From the NCBI GenBank assembly GCA_028293285.1, contig JAQGPC010000279.1, forward strand, positions 23,200 to 87,199: DNA of 64,000 bases, in the 5' to 3' direction. The position numbers and the translations under genes were made by a program. The DNA is from Pedosphaera sp. (lineage in GTDB: Bacteria > Verrucomicrobiota > Verrucomicrobiia > Limisphaerales > Pedosphaeraceae). The notes beneath the pieces were generated by a model. That model was not told the origin of the DNA. It made no database searches and saw only the letters and a program-made list of their open reading frames with translations. Below, in pieces: positions 47,385-57,458 of the stretch (its first letter is position 1; every line of letters starts with the position of its first letter).

Positions 47385-47705
47385 CTAATTAGGCCCATTG
47401 CCTTGTTCTTCCCCATGCTCCTCTTTGGGAGGACTGTCGCCGGAAGCTTTGACCATTGAATCCAACAGTTTCTTGAAATCTTCCAAGCCTGGGGCCGGAA
47501 TAATAATGGTATCCCGTCGGCCACCGACATCTTCGGTAATACGAAGAAAACGGCCACGTGGATTCTCCTTGAGCGTGAACACGAAGGTTTTGCGCTCAAT
47601 CTGGATTTTGTCCGTTCTTAGTGTTTCCTCATTTACCGGCGGTTTTGGCGGAAAAGAGCCATAAGAACGGTTCCCGTAAGGTGACGGACGGTCATTTGAA
47701 ATCAT
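47385..47705 (-). CDS. bacterial PUR-alpha-like (DUF3276-type) nucleic-acid-binding protein
   Basis: LRTDKIQIERKTFVFTLKENPRGRFLRITEDVGGRRDTIIIPAPGLEDFKKLLDSM. Confidence 0.82.
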   Translation of the reverse strand: MISNDRPSPYGNRSYGSFPPKPPVNEETLRTDKIQIERKTFVFTLKENPRGRFLRITEDVGGRRDTIIIPAPGLEDFKKLLDSMVKASGDSPPKEEHGEEQGNGPN

Positions 47706-47775
47706 ATACATATATTGGACGCCCACCTTGGGCAGTCCCCTCTCTTATAACAACCTCCGTCACAACTGGAGTTTG

Positions 47776-48318
47776 TCAACCCCGGAACTTGGTCACGCCA
47801 CCGTAGCGAACGGACTCAATCGGTTGATTCAAACGAACGAGGTAAACCAGAAGACCTGCAATCATCACGAGATTAAACACTTGAGAGGTGCCATGCCATG
47901 CCCCAAAGGAACGGCGCGCCTTTTCTTTCAATTCCTGGGGCTGGCCAAAATACATCGTTTGGCGAAGCGATTGCATTTTGGGCTGGAGCCAAAAACCGCC
48001 AAGCAGTCCCAAGCCTAACAGGGCCAGCAAAAGATAAATGGTAAGGCGAGTCACTTGTCTGCGAACATAATGCCATTCCGCGAACAGGTGCAGCAGGGCA
48101 ATGATCGCGCAGATATTTTGGAGGGCGAAATACCGTTTGAGCACTATCATGGCAATGGCGCCAGCATAGTAATTAAAGGTACTGTCGCTGATGTTGCCGA
48201 ATACCTTGTGCATTTCCGGCGAAAAAAATGCCGGGCCGACAGCCACCGTAAAGAAGATGGCAGCGCCAAACCAAATGGCGGCATTTACGACTCCTATGAA
48301 TCTCAGGAAGCCAATCAC
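47776..48318 (-). CDS. DUF4149-like membrane protein
   Basis: FIGVVNAAIWFGAAIFFTVAVGPAFF; four hydrophobic segments; FGAWHGTSQVFNLV. Confidence 0.78.
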   Translation of the reverse strand: MIGFLRFIGVVNAAIWFGAAIFFTVAVGPAFFSPEMHKVFGNISDSTFNYYAGAIAMIVLKRYFALQNICAIIALLHLFAEWHYVRRQVTRLTIYLLLALLGLGLLGGFWLQPKMQSLRQTMYFGQPQELKEKARRSFGAWHGTSQVFNLVMIAGLLVYLVRLNQPIESVRYGGVTKFRG

Positions 48319-48378
48319 TTCAGCAGTATAGAAAAAACGCTCGTCGCTGCCAAGCGCCGTTTCCGCACCGAATGGCGA

Positions 48379-49698
48379 TTACAAAAGGTTCGCCGCCAGT
48401 TCCGCGAGTTCAGAGCGTTCGCCCTTTTGCAACTCGATGTGGGCGGCCACCGGTTCGCCGCGGAATTTGCTGATGATGTAATTGAAGCCGTTCGATGAGG
48501 AATCCACGTATGGATTATCAATCTGATAGGGATCGCCAGTGAAGATGATCTTGGTGCCGTGGCCGACGCGGGTGATAATGGTTTTGACTTCGAGCGGCGT
48601 GAGGTTCTGCGCTTCGTCAATGACCATGAATTGATGGGCAATGCTGCGTCCGCGAATATAACTCAACGCTTCCACAACAATGCTGCCCGAGCGCATGAGA
48701 TCGTTGCTGCGGCGATGTTCGTTGCCCATGTTCAAATCGCTCAACATTTCCAGGGCGTCGTGAATGGGCTGCATCCAGGGAGCCAATTTTTCTTCGAGTG
48801 AACCGGGCAGGAAGCCCAGCTCTTTGCCCATGGAGATGGTGGGACGGGCCACAACCAAGCGGCGGAATTCACGGTCGAGAACAGTTTTCTTCAAACCAGC
48901 CGCCATGGCCATCAAGGTTTTGCCGGTGCCGGCCTTGCCCATGAGCGTGACGAGCTTGATACGGTCGTCCAGCAACGCGTCGAAGGCGAAATGCTGTTCG
49001 CGATTGCGCGGCTTGATACCCCAGACTCCTTCGCGGCTGTCAATGATGGGAATAAGCTTGGTGCCGGTGGCATCGACCTTCGCGAGAGCAGTGCGCTTGG
49101 GATTGGTTTCTTCCATCAAAGTGCAATACTCGTTGGGAAAATAGGTGGAGCCACCGTTGACTTCCAGTTCGCCGTTGGCGCGGAAAGCAGCCACCTTTTC
49201 CGGGGTGACCATGATTTCACGCATACCGGTGTAAAGATCCTTAATCTGGACGCGGTCCGTTTCATAATCTTCCGCCGACAAACCCACGGCATCGGCTTTG
49301 ATGCGAAGATTGATGTCCTTGGTGACGAGAATAGTGGAGGCTTTGGGATTGTCTTTTTTCGTGGCGAGGGCCTGGGCAAGAATCCGGTTGTCCACGGTAT
49401 TATCACCAAAAAGAACATGGCCATTGCCATTGGAAGTTTTTCCCTTTTTCTGAAAAATGATTCGCAAGCAGCCGCCATTTTCGAGTTTGACGCCATCACT
49501 CAGGCTGCCTTTGCCGCGCAGGCTGTCGAGCGTGCGGGAAACGGTGCGGGCGTTTTGGCCCAGTTCGGTGGATTCGCGCTTGAAACGATCGATTTCCTCA
49601 ATGACCTCGATCGGAATCAAAACATGATTTTTTTCAAAATAGAGGATGCTGTTGGGATCGTGGAGGAGGACGTTGGTATCAAGGACGTAATTTTTCAC
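48379..49698 (-). CDS. PIN-domain / PhoH-like ATPase fusion
   Basis: PIN: NYVLDTNVLLHDPNSILYFEKNHVLIPIEVIEEID; PhoH: LMGKAGTGKTLMAMAAG, FMVIDEAQNLTPLEVKTIITRVG. Confidence 0.95.
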   Translation of the reverse strand: MKNYVLDTNVLLHDPNSILYFEKNHVLIPIEVIEEIDRFKRESTELGQNARTVSRTLDSLRGKGSLSDGVKLENGGCLRIIFQKKGKTSNGNGHVLFGDNTVDNRILAQALATKKDNPKASTILVTKDINLRIKADAVGLSAEDYETDRVQIKDLYTGMREIMVTPEKVAAFRANGELEVNGGSTYFPNEYCTLMEETNPKRTALAKVDATGTKLIPIIDSREGVWGIKPRNREQHFAFDALLDDRIKLVTLMGKAGTGKTLMAMAAGLKKTVLDREFRRLVVARPTISMGKELGFLPGSLEEKLAPWMQPIHDALEMLSDLNMGNEHRRSNDLMRSGSIVVEALSYIRGRSIAHQFMVIDEAQNLTPLEVKTIITRVGHGTKIIFTGDPYQIDNPYVDSSSNGFNYIISKFRGEPVAAHIELQKGERSELAELAANLL

Positions 49699-50362
49699 GT
49701 GAAGGTTTTTCGAATTTTGTTTTTTCCATCTGTTTATACCACTGCTTCAAGCGAGCGTGTGGAGCCGGCAACCGGTAATGGCCCGAGTAGAGAAAGTTTC
49801 CAAGTATCCCATACAGGTCAAAATCAACAAAGTGTGGCTGATCGCCCAGGAGAAATGGTTTGTCCAGCAGCATCTGGTCATAGGGAATCAGCCGGTGCGC
49901 GAGTTCGGCAACCAGAGATTTTTGCTGGCTGCGCCATTGGTCGATGCAGCCCCGGCCAAATTTGCGTTCCTTGTGACGCAGGAAAAGCAACCGATCCGAA
50001 GCAGGAACCATTTCCTGCCAGTAGATATCATTCAACCGGAAGCCGATGTCCTCGATTTCATTTTCGATGGCCCGCCAGATGATGGATTGCAGCCCCTCAA
50101 GTTCGCGCGGAAACAGGCCGAGCTTTAACTTATCATCCAAGTATTTGGCAATGACCTGGGAATCGTTGTCCGTTTCAAAAATGACATTGCGTCCATCGTG
50201 AATGGTGGGCACACCGTAATATCTTTCGCGGGTTATGCGCCAAACGAGGGAGCGGTCACCGTTCGGGACATTGATGATTTTGAAGCGGGTCCCGGAAAAC
50301 TCCAGGATGCGCCTTTGCACAATGCAGAATGGACTCCAGGGGAACTGAATCAATTCAACCAT
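49679..50362 (-). CDS. glutathione S-transferase family protein
   Basis: VELIQFPWSPFCIVQRRILEFSG...RYYGVPTIHDG thioredoxin-fold N-terminus. Confidence 0.85.
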   Translation of the reverse strand: MVELIQFPWSPFCIVQRRILEFSGTRFKIINVPNGDRSLVWRITRERYYGVPTIHDGRNVIFETDNDSQVIAKYLDDKLKLGLFPRELEGLQSIIWRAIENEIEDIGFRLNDIYWQEMVPASDRLLFLRHKERKFGRGCIDQWRSQQKSLVAELAHRLIPYDQMLLDKPFLLGDQPHFVDFDLYGILGNFLYSGHYRLPAPHARLKQWYKQMEKTKFEKPSREKLRP

Positions 50363-50597
50363 GGCAGTGAATTCCACTTGGTACCGAAGACTTTTGACGC
50401 AGGGCGTTATTTACCAGCACGATGCCAATTTAGTTCTGTCGCGGAGTGCTGACAAGCGGAAATACCGCCCATGAAGCTCAGGTTTAGACCTGATTTACGC
50501 CTGGAAAGAACCGAAAGAATTGAAAAGGCCCGATTTGGCTTAATAATCTGAGAACAGACGGCTTTACACTCAGGATGCCAAAGTTTAAAATACCCGC

Positions 50598-51275
50598 ATG
50601 TCCTCGGACTTTGACGCGACCGATTTTGTAGATAGCGATTTTCAAGCCCCAAATAAGGCTTCAGCCAGCCAGGCAGCCAGTATGGCGGCTACTACGGGTC
50701 GCGCGCCAACGCGGGAAGAAGTTGATTCCAAGGTAGGTGAAACCCAGCAGAAATTGGCTGAATTGAAGCGAATCCAGGAAGAGTTGGAACGCGAACGCGC
50801 TGCTTTGGAAGAAACCCGCCGCCGCCAGATTGAGTATCAGACAGGTCGGCAGGAAATGCTGCAAAATCTGACGCGCGGGGTGGGATTGCTGGAAGAAGCG
50901 GAATTCTCCGCCCGCCGCGATGCGGAGCAAATGGCCAAATCCCTGACCGACATGCGGGAGGCGCTGGTGAAAGTTGAAGCCTTGCATGAAGAGGGATGGA
51001 ACAAGGAAAATTTCAGCATCGAATTGACCCGCGCATTAACCACGATTGAAAATGCGCGCATGGAATGGAATGCGGCGAGACTTAAATTTTCAGTGCTTTC
51101 CGGCAAGTCTCCTGAAACTGAAGATCAATCCGCTAATCGCAAGAACCCGTTACGGGCGATGGCAGAGCTGAGTTTTGGCGAACTCTGCAAACTGGGATTG
51201 GCGCTGACCTGGCCGGTCGCTTTGGCGGCGTTGGCGGGTGTAATCATTTTGGGCGCAATGTTAATGCGTCATTAA
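50598..51275 (+). CDS. hypothetical coiled-coil protein with C-terminal TM anchor
   Basis: 225-aa ORF; long coiled coil; C-terminal WPVALAALAGVIILGAMLMRH. Confidence 0.7.
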   Translation: MSSDFDATDFVDSDFQAPNKASASQAASMAATTGRAPTREEVDSKVGETQQKLAELKRIQEELERERAALEETRRRQIEYQTGRQEMLQNLTRGVGLLEEAEFSARRDAEQMAKSLTDMREALVKVEALHEEGWNKENFSIELTRALTTIENARMEWNAARLKFSVLSGKSPETEDQSANRKNPLRAMAELSFGELCKLGLALTWPVALAALAGVIILGAMLMRH

Positions 51276-51287
51276 AGGTTTTATACC

Positions 51288-51812
51288 ATGGGATGGTTCA
51301 AGAAAAAAGCTGATCCCATTAACGACCGCGCTCGCGCGTTGAATGACCAGATTGCTGCCCTGGAATCTCAGATCAAGCAGCTCAGTTCAAAGGCGGTGCA
51401 AGAGGAGCAACAATTGCCGCGCGTCCGCTCCACGGCATTGCCCGGCAGCGCCATCACCACTCCCAATGCACCCGCGCTGCAATCTGCTCTGCACGAACCG
51501 ATTTTCGAAGAGGTGGACCAAAATCGGTTGAAAGACCGATCGGAACCAGTCACCACGCCGGAGCATTACAACGAATTGGGCGTGCGAAAATATGATTTGG
51601 CGGCACTCATACGCCGGATTAAAAATCATTTTCGCGGCCCATCCACAGCGAATCCTAAATTGGTGAGTTACCTTGCGGCGGGCAGCATCCAGGGGTTGCG
51701 GCCCATGCGTTATGAAAAGCGGGTGGCGCGTAATCGCGTGATTATTTTTTCCCTCCTGTTATTTTTTTTCCTGCTGGGGATTATCGTGATGTTCGTCCGC
51801 AACCACCGTTGA
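51288..51812 (+). CDS. hypothetical protein with C-terminal TM anchor
   Basis: 174-aa ORF; coiled-coil N-terminus; C-terminal VIIFSLLLFFFLLGIIVMFVRNHR. Confidence 0.7.
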   Translation: MGWFKKKADPINDRARALNDQIAALESQIKQLSSKAVQEEQQLPRVRSTALPGSAITTPNAPALQSALHEPIFEEVDQNRLKDRSEPVTTPEHYNELGVRKYDLAALIRRIKNHFRGPSTANPKLVSYLAAGSIQGLRPMRYEKRVARNRVIIFSLLLFFFLLGIIVMFVRNHR

Positions 51813-51814
51813 TC

Positions 51815-52351
51815 ATGGTACGACTTCCGATTGAGACAAAGGATGGTGAGTTTGTCGCATACTACTCAGAGCTGGGATTGGCCGGACTTGAATTTCCAAA
51901 AGAAAAGGGCGAGAGCGACCGCTTTTCTTCCGATAAATCAACACCCTCCGCCGAGGTGCGTCGTTGGCATGCGCTCACGACAAAAGCGTTGAAGCAGGTT
52001 TTGGCTGGCCATACGCCGGAAACGCTGCCGCCGTTGGATCTCTCGTCCGGCACTGAATTTCAGCAGCGTGTTTGGAAAGTGCTTTGTGGCATTGGCAGTG
52101 GAAAAACCATGAGCTACATGGAAGTGGCGGCGGCGATCGGACAATCCAAGGCTACGCGAGCGGTAGGCAGTGCGTGCGGGGCAAATCCGATTCCAGTGCT
52201 GATCCCGTGCCATCGGGTGCTGGCTGCGAATCAAGGCTTGGGCGGTTTCTCTGGCGGTCTGGATTGGAAGCGAAAGTTACTCGCGCGTGAGGGAGTTGAG
52301 TATATCGGCAGTTCTACGCGTCAGAGGACGTTGGGTTTGGCGATAGTGTAA
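51815..52351 (+). CDS. ogt: methylated-DNA-[protein]-cysteine S-methyltransferase
   Basis: GSACGANPIPVLIPCHRVLAANQGLGGFSGGLDWKRKLLAREG. Confidence 0.95.
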   Translation: MVRLPIETKDGEFVAYYSELGLAGLEFPKEKGESDRFSSDKSTPSAEVRRWHALTTKALKQVLAGHTPETLPPLDLSSGTEFQQRVWKVLCGIGSGKTMSYMEVAAAIGQSKATRAVGSACGANPIPVLIPCHRVLAANQGLGGFSGGLDWKRKLLAREGVEYIGSSTRQRTLGLAIV

Positions 52352-53741
52352 ATTTCCCTTCTGCCAATTTTGCCGCAGCCTGTTTTGCCATTCTCTTTTG
52401 TTTGCGGGTCACCATTAGCATGGCAAAACCGCCCACTAATCCAAAGCTGGCCATGGTGGGATACCACATGCTCCAGCCATACTTGTCGAGTAACCATCCG
52501 GTTACGGGCAGAGCTACGGCAGACCCGTAGTATTGGAACGAGTCGATTACCCCTGAGGCAAAGCCAGCCATTTTACGTCCGCCGATATCCATCGGTGCCG
52601 CTGCTCCCACAATGGAATGAGTTGAATTCGCCGTTAAGGAAATCAGCACTAGGAAGAGGCATCCCAGAAATATGCCTCCTGGTGTGGGACCAACTATGCC
52701 AGAAGAGATAACAGCCGCAGCTATCAGGATTACACACGTTTCCAGAAAATAAAGGCTCATTGCCACGGGGGAGCGGTGCCCCTTAAAAACTTTATCCGAA
52801 ATGATTCCCGAACCCAGGGAACCCATCACTGCGACCATGGGCATCAGGTTCAGCGTCCAAGCAACGGCCTTGGGTTGGTCGTGCATGTTCAAATGAAGCT
52901 GCTCAGAAAAGTACAAAATAGCCAATTGGTCAGAACTGTTGCGGACGGCGCCAGTGCAGGCATAGGCGGCAGCGTAAAACCAAATGAGAGGATGAGTGAA
53001 AATCGTAACGAAGCACTTCTTCAGGCTGACACGAACCCCAGTATCAGTCGTGTCCAGCTCATCATGAATGAGTCCTGGATAACCGGCCTTTTCGGGAGAC
53101 TCCTTGGCGATGAAGGCCAATAGAATCGCCATGATTACCGTGAAAAAGGGAGGGACGCGGAACAGCCAGCGCCACTGATCCTTGGCCAGAACCCAAGTCC
53201 CGACCGCAAATCCCGCAAGAATCAGAGGTGCAAGGTTGTTAATCGCAACCTGTCCCATCTGGATCATAAACCCGTAAATCCCCGCGAAAGCTCCGCGTTC
53301 GGTGCGGTTAAACCAGGCGGCATTGATCTTGATCATGCCGGGGGAGCCGAACGATTGCATGTAGCCGTTGATGAGCCAAATGAGGGAAAATGTTGAAAAG
53401 GTGCCGGCAAAGGAAACGAAGCCGAATATTAAATTAATGATAACCGTTCCAGTTGCACCAATGAGCAGGGCCGCCCGACCGCCGATACGGTCCGTCAGCA
53501 ATCCATTGACTAGTTGACCTGTTCCATAGGCGATGGACCAAGCACTGAGAATTCCGGTAATCTGGAATTTATTGAAGCCAAACTCCTGCACCATGCCGGG
53601 TGTGGCAAACCGGAAGTTGTACCGGCACATGTAGAAGGAGGCGTACGTCAATCCCAAGACAACCCAGTTTAATCCACGACGCGCCCGGAAACCTGAAGGG
53701 TACGAAATGCGCCCGGAAGCCGGTAATGCAGTTTGATTCAT
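52314..53741 (-). CDS. MFS transporter, organophosphate:Pi antiporter (GlpT/UhpT)-like
   Basis: YASFYMCRYNFRFATPGMVQEFGFNKFQITGILSAWSIAYGTGQLVNGLLTDRIGGR; 12-TM-like. Confidence 0.88.
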   Translation of the reverse strand: MNQTALPASGRISYPSGFRARRGLNWVVLGLTYASFYMCRYNFRFATPGMVQEFGFNKFQITGILSAWSIAYGTGQLVNGLLTDRIGGRAALLIGATGTVIINLIFGFVSFAGTFSTFSLIWLINGYMQSFGSPGMIKINAAWFNRTERGAFAGIYGFMIQMGQVAINNLAPLILAGFAVGTWVLAKDQWRWLFRVPPFFTVIMAILLAFIAKESPEKAGYPGLIHDELDTTDTGVRVSLKKCFVTIFTHPLIWFYAAAYACTGAVRNSSDQLAILYFSEQLHLNMHDQPKAVAWTLNLMPMVAVMGSLGSGIISDKVFKGHRSPVAMSLYFLETCVILIAAAVISSGIVGPTPGGIFLGCLFLVLISLTANSTHSIVGAAAPMDIGGRKMAGFASGVIDSFQYYGSAVALPVTGWLLDKYGWSMWYPTMASFGLVGGFAMLMVTRKQKRMAKQAAAKLAEGKFTLSPNPTSSDA

Positions 53742-53884
53742 GAATGGCTCTTAATCAGTCCGATAACTGGATTCGCTAATCATGACAGCGTAAACTGACC
53801 AGTAATCGAACGTCAAAAGGATTCGTAGGTCTTATGTTAGCTGCTTGCCTTGTTATTTGCGGGTGGTTGATACTGAGTTAGATA

Positions 53885-55021
53885 ATGAATCGAATTACAA
53901 TTTTTTTTGCGGCTTTCTGCTTCCTTCTGGCTGGAACAATGAAAAGTGCGGCGGTGCTGGCGACGAATGATGCTGGTCGGACGGCAATTGCCCTTGAGGT
54001 ATTAAGCCGGATGAAGGGGATGGATCTTGAAGCCAAACCGTCGCTGAAAAGTGCCGTAATGAAAGTGTTGGAATCAACGCGAGGTACGACGAATTTCGTC
54101 AAGATCGTGCAGGATTTTAAGTTGAAGGATCAGAATCCGGGCCTGTTCGAAGTCGCGGTGAAAAATCCGGCTGAGGAGACTGGGGTCGAAGCGATGCGGA
54201 TGATTCTTGCGAGCCGGGATTTAAAATTAGTAACTGAAGGTTTGACCGGAACCAATGTGACTACGGCGGTACAGACCGCAGAAGTCCTCGGCAATACGGC
54301 GGATAAGGAAATCGTTCCTTTGCTATTGCCGGTGGTGATGGATGTCCAGCGTGATGTGGCGGTACGCAAGCAGGCGGTTCGTTCCCTGGTGCGGGTTCAG
54401 GAAGGTGCGGCGGAATTACTGAAGATGGCCAAGGAAGACAAGTTGCCCAACGATGTGAAGCTGACTGCGAGTATGGAATTGAATGGGGTGCGCTGGGCCA
54501 ATCTCAAAGCCGAGGCTGCGAAGGTACTGCCATTGCCGCAAGGTCGTAACACCGAGCCATTGCCTCCGGTAATCGAGTTACTGAAAGTGAAAGGTGATGT
54601 TGCTCGTGGTTCGCAGGTGTTCGCGCGACAAGAGGTCGGTTGCATCAATTGTCATCGGATAAACGACAAAGGAAATGAGGTTGGTCCGGCGTTGTCGGAG
54701 ATTGGCACGAAGCTGGGGAGGGATGCGATTTACGAAGCGATTCTGGATCCGAGCGCGGGTATCTCGTTTGGCTTTGAAGCTTGGCAGATCGAATTGAAAT
54801 CCGGTGATGAACCTTTTGGACTTATCGTGAGTGAGACGGCGGATGAGTTGACCATGAAAGATACCAAAGCCATCGTTACTCGCATCAAGAAGAGCGATAT
54901 CGTTAAACGTCAGCAAATGAAAACTTCGATTATGCCGACCGGTTTGCAACAAACGATGTCCACGCAAGACTTGATTGATTTGGTGGAGTATCTCGGCTCG
55001 CTCAAAAAAGCGGCGCAGTGA
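53885..55021 (+). CDS. PVC-type heme-binding (c-type cytochrome) domain protein
   Basis: CINCHRINDKGNEVGPALSEIGTKLGRDAIYEAILDPSAGISFGFE; signal peptide. Confidence 0.9.
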   Translation: MNRITIFFAAFCFLLAGTMKSAAVLATNDAGRTAIALEVLSRMKGMDLEAKPSLKSAVMKVLESTRGTTNFVKIVQDFKLKDQNPGLFEVAVKNPAEETGVEAMRMILASRDLKLVTEGLTGTNVTTAVQTAEVLGNTADKEIVPLLLPVVMDVQRDVAVRKQAVRSLVRVQEGAAELLKMAKEDKLPNDVKLTASMELNGVRWANLKAEAAKVLPLPQGRNTEPLPPVIELLKVKGDVARGSQVFARQEVGCINCHRINDKGNEVGPALSEIGTKLGRDAIYEAILDPSAGISFGFEAWQIELKSGDEPFGLIVSETADELTMKDTKAIVTRIKKSDIVKRQQMKTSIMPTGLQQTMSTQDLIDLVEYLGSLKKAAQ

Positions 55022-55120
55022 AATTTCGGGAGAAATTTTTCAGTTAAATTCCGAGTAAATTCACGATTTTCAAGAGAGGTTTGACAGGGAAAAATTTTGG
55101 AGTTCAAATCGGCCTTGCAC

Positions 55121-56476
55121 ATGCCAAGGCCCGAAGCTCCAACCCGAATTCTGCATGTTGATGGCGATAGTTTCTTCGCCAGTTGCGAGGTGGCATTGCA
55201 TCCAGAATGGGAGGGGCGGGCGGTCTGGGTCGGCGGCGGGCGGCGCGGTGATGGCATTGTAATTGCCGCGAATCGCACGGCAAAACAATTTGGCGTCAAA
55301 ACGGGCATGGCCTGCTTCGAAGCCAAACGACTTTGTCCCCAAGGTGTGCTGGCGAAGCCGAGTTACAATGAATATCGGCGGATTTCGCAGGAGATGTTTC
55401 AGGTGCTTGAACAATATTCTCCCACGCTGGTGCCGATTTCGATTGATGAAGGATTTCTCGACCTGACCACCATGGATCTGCATGTCTGGCGGCACACGAC
55501 GGCAGCGGAGTATGTGAAGGAGATATGTCTGCGGATTTTGCGTGAAGTGAAGATTCCGGTATCGGCGGGGCTGGCGAGTTCTTCACGTCTGGCGAAGCTC
55601 GCGACGGATGCTGCCAAGCCGGGCTTTCTTGAAATACCGGCTGGTGCGGAAAAAGAATTCCTGGCCGAGCGCAATTTGCGTGAACTTTCAGGCATAGGCA
55701 AGAATCGGCAACGTAGTCTGAGTGCATTAGGGGCGCGCACGTTTGGTGATGCGGCAAAGTTGCCTTCCACGTTGCTCAAGCAGAAGTTCGGCATCTGGGG
55801 CCAGCAACTCTGGCTCTTTGCGAATGGGAGCTGGAATGAGCCGTTGTTGCTGGAGGTGAAGGATCGCACCACGATTTCGAGCAACACCACGTTGCCTTAC
55901 AACGAGCCGGATTATGAAGCGGCCCTGACATTTGCGCTGAGCGAGGCAACACGGTTGGTGGGCCAGTTGCGCCGGGAGCAGTTGCAGGCGCGGGAATTGA
56001 GTTTGACGATCCGGTTTGATGATTTTTCGGAAGTGGGCGGGAGCCATCGTTTTCGCGCATCTCAATTTCAAAATTCAGTCATCAACCATGCTTTGGAGGA
56101 AATTTTCCGCGACATCATGGGCAATCAGTTCAAGTCAGTGCGGCAAATTCGCATCGCGCTCTGGAACCTTTCGCGACTGGATACGCAGCCGACGCTTTGG
56201 GGCAAAACCGAGGCGGAGCGGTGGGGCGCATTGGATGAGGCGGTGCATAAGTTGAATGAACAATTTCACAAACCGGCCATCATGACCGGCGCACAATTAG
56301 CGCTCCAGGAATTGGATGACGCTCATAAGAATCCCAAGGCCAAGTGCCCATTCGCACCGCAACGCGAAATAGTAAAGAAGCTTTGGGGCACCGATGCCGA
56401 TCCGCTGGCGAATAAAAAGAGCCAGGTGGATAAAATTCTCGCCAAGGTCAGCAAGCAGCATCAGTTCAGGCATTGA
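55121..56476 (+). CDS. dinB: Y-family DNA polymerase (DinB/Pol IV-like)
   Basis: LHVDGDSFFASCEVALHPEWEGRAVWVGG; PISIDEGFLDL; VSAGLASSSRLAKLATDAAKP; LSGIGKNRQRSLSALG. Confidence 0.9.
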   Translation: MPRPEAPTRILHVDGDSFFASCEVALHPEWEGRAVWVGGGRRGDGIVIAANRTAKQFGVKTGMACFEAKRLCPQGVLAKPSYNEYRRISQEMFQVLEQYSPTLVPISIDEGFLDLTTMDLHVWRHTTAAEYVKEICLRILREVKIPVSAGLASSSRLAKLATDAAKPGFLEIPAGAEKEFLAERNLRELSGIGKNRQRSLSALGARTFGDAAKLPSTLLKQKFGIWGQQLWLFANGSWNEPLLLEVKDRTTISSNTTLPYNEPDYEAALTFALSEATRLVGQLRREQLQARELSLTIRFDDFSEVGGSHRFRASQFQNSVINHALEEIFRDIMGNQFKSVRQIRIALWNLSRLDTQPTLWGKTEAERWGALDEAVHKLNEQFHKPAIMTGAQLALQELDDAHKNPKAKCPFAPQREIVKKLWGTDADPLANKKSQVDKILAKVSKQHQFRH

Positions 56477-56629
56477 GCTTGAGTGAAGCCGAAGTGCAAC
56501 ATTTCGTCTTGATTTCTCCAAGCGCAACAAATTTGAATCCAAAACTTCTGTGCGCGGCATCTCACTAGTGTTGTGAAATTAAATTGTTCAAACCTGATAC
56601 GGAACGAGTAATTGTGCCCCTCATCCCAA

Positions 56630-56657
56630 CCTTCTCCCCACTTGGGTGGGGAGAAGG
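56630..56657. repeat. palindrome CCTTCTCCCCAC-TTGG-GTGGGGAGAAGG
   Basis: 12-bp perfect arms with 4-nt loop in intergenic DNA. Confidence 0.8.
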
Positions 56658-56791
56658 AGTCAGAAACGGGCCAAGAACTTCTGTTGGCAGGTTTGATAAA
56701 GGGCATTTGGTGACAATTAAATATTTCTGAATCCAAAATGGCTGCTCAACGCATCCTATTTATGAGACAAATGAAACTGACCTTATTGAAT

Positions 56792-57454
56792 ATGAAAACG
56801 ACCCGAAAAACGTTGTTCGCTCTGTGCGCGTTCCTGACCCTTGGCGTGGCAACACTTTGCGCCCAAACCAACGCACAACTCGAAGACCCGGTGGTGACTA
56901 ATACTCCAACGGCAGAGATTGCTACTAATCCAGATACAGCCACCAATGCGGTCAGTGGCGCGAAGATTAAAAAGAAAACGCAATCGTCGCGATCGGCACT
57001 GGGAGTGCGGATTGGTCCAGAGGGAATCAGCGTAGGCGGGGACGAACCGGTGGAAATCCGTATTCCACACAGAATGAGTTCCAGTTCATTCCTTGAAGGG
57101 CTGATCCCGCTTACGGCCATTGTTATGAGCCTGGGATTCCCGATCGCGATCGTGGCGCTGGCATTTTATTTCCGGCATAGAAAAAACAAGCTGTTGCACG
57201 AAACCATCCGAGCCATGGTTGATAAGGGCGTGGCAATTCCACCGGAGTTGTTCAACACACCGGCCCAAGCCGCGCCTCAACGCACCCGGAACGATCTGCG
57301 CAGCGGCCTGGTATTGATTGCAGTGGGGGCAGGATTATTCCTAATGATGCCCTCGAGCGTGGGCAGGATAGGAGCAATCCCGTTGCTGATTGGCGTTGCT
57401 TTCCTCGTCACCTGGAAAATTGACCAGAAGAAAAAGGATCAGGTCGAGAAATAA
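56792..57454 (+). CDS. DUF6249-like exported/membrane protein
   Basis: Signal peptide; IPLTAIVMSLGFPIAIVALAFYFRHRKNKLLHETIRAMVDKGVAIPPELF. Confidence 0.8.
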   Translation: MKTTRKTLFALCAFLTLGVATLCAQTNAQLEDPVVTNTPTAEIATNPDTATNAVSGAKIKKKTQSSRSALGVRIGPEGISVGGDEPVEIRIPHRMSSSSFLEGLIPLTAIVMSLGFPIAIVALAFYFRHRKNKLLHETIRAMVDKGVAIPPELFNTPAQAAPQRTRNDLRSGLVLIAVGAGLFLMMPSSVGRIGAIPLLIGVAFLVTWKIDQKKKDQVEK

Positions 57455-57458
57455 TCGC

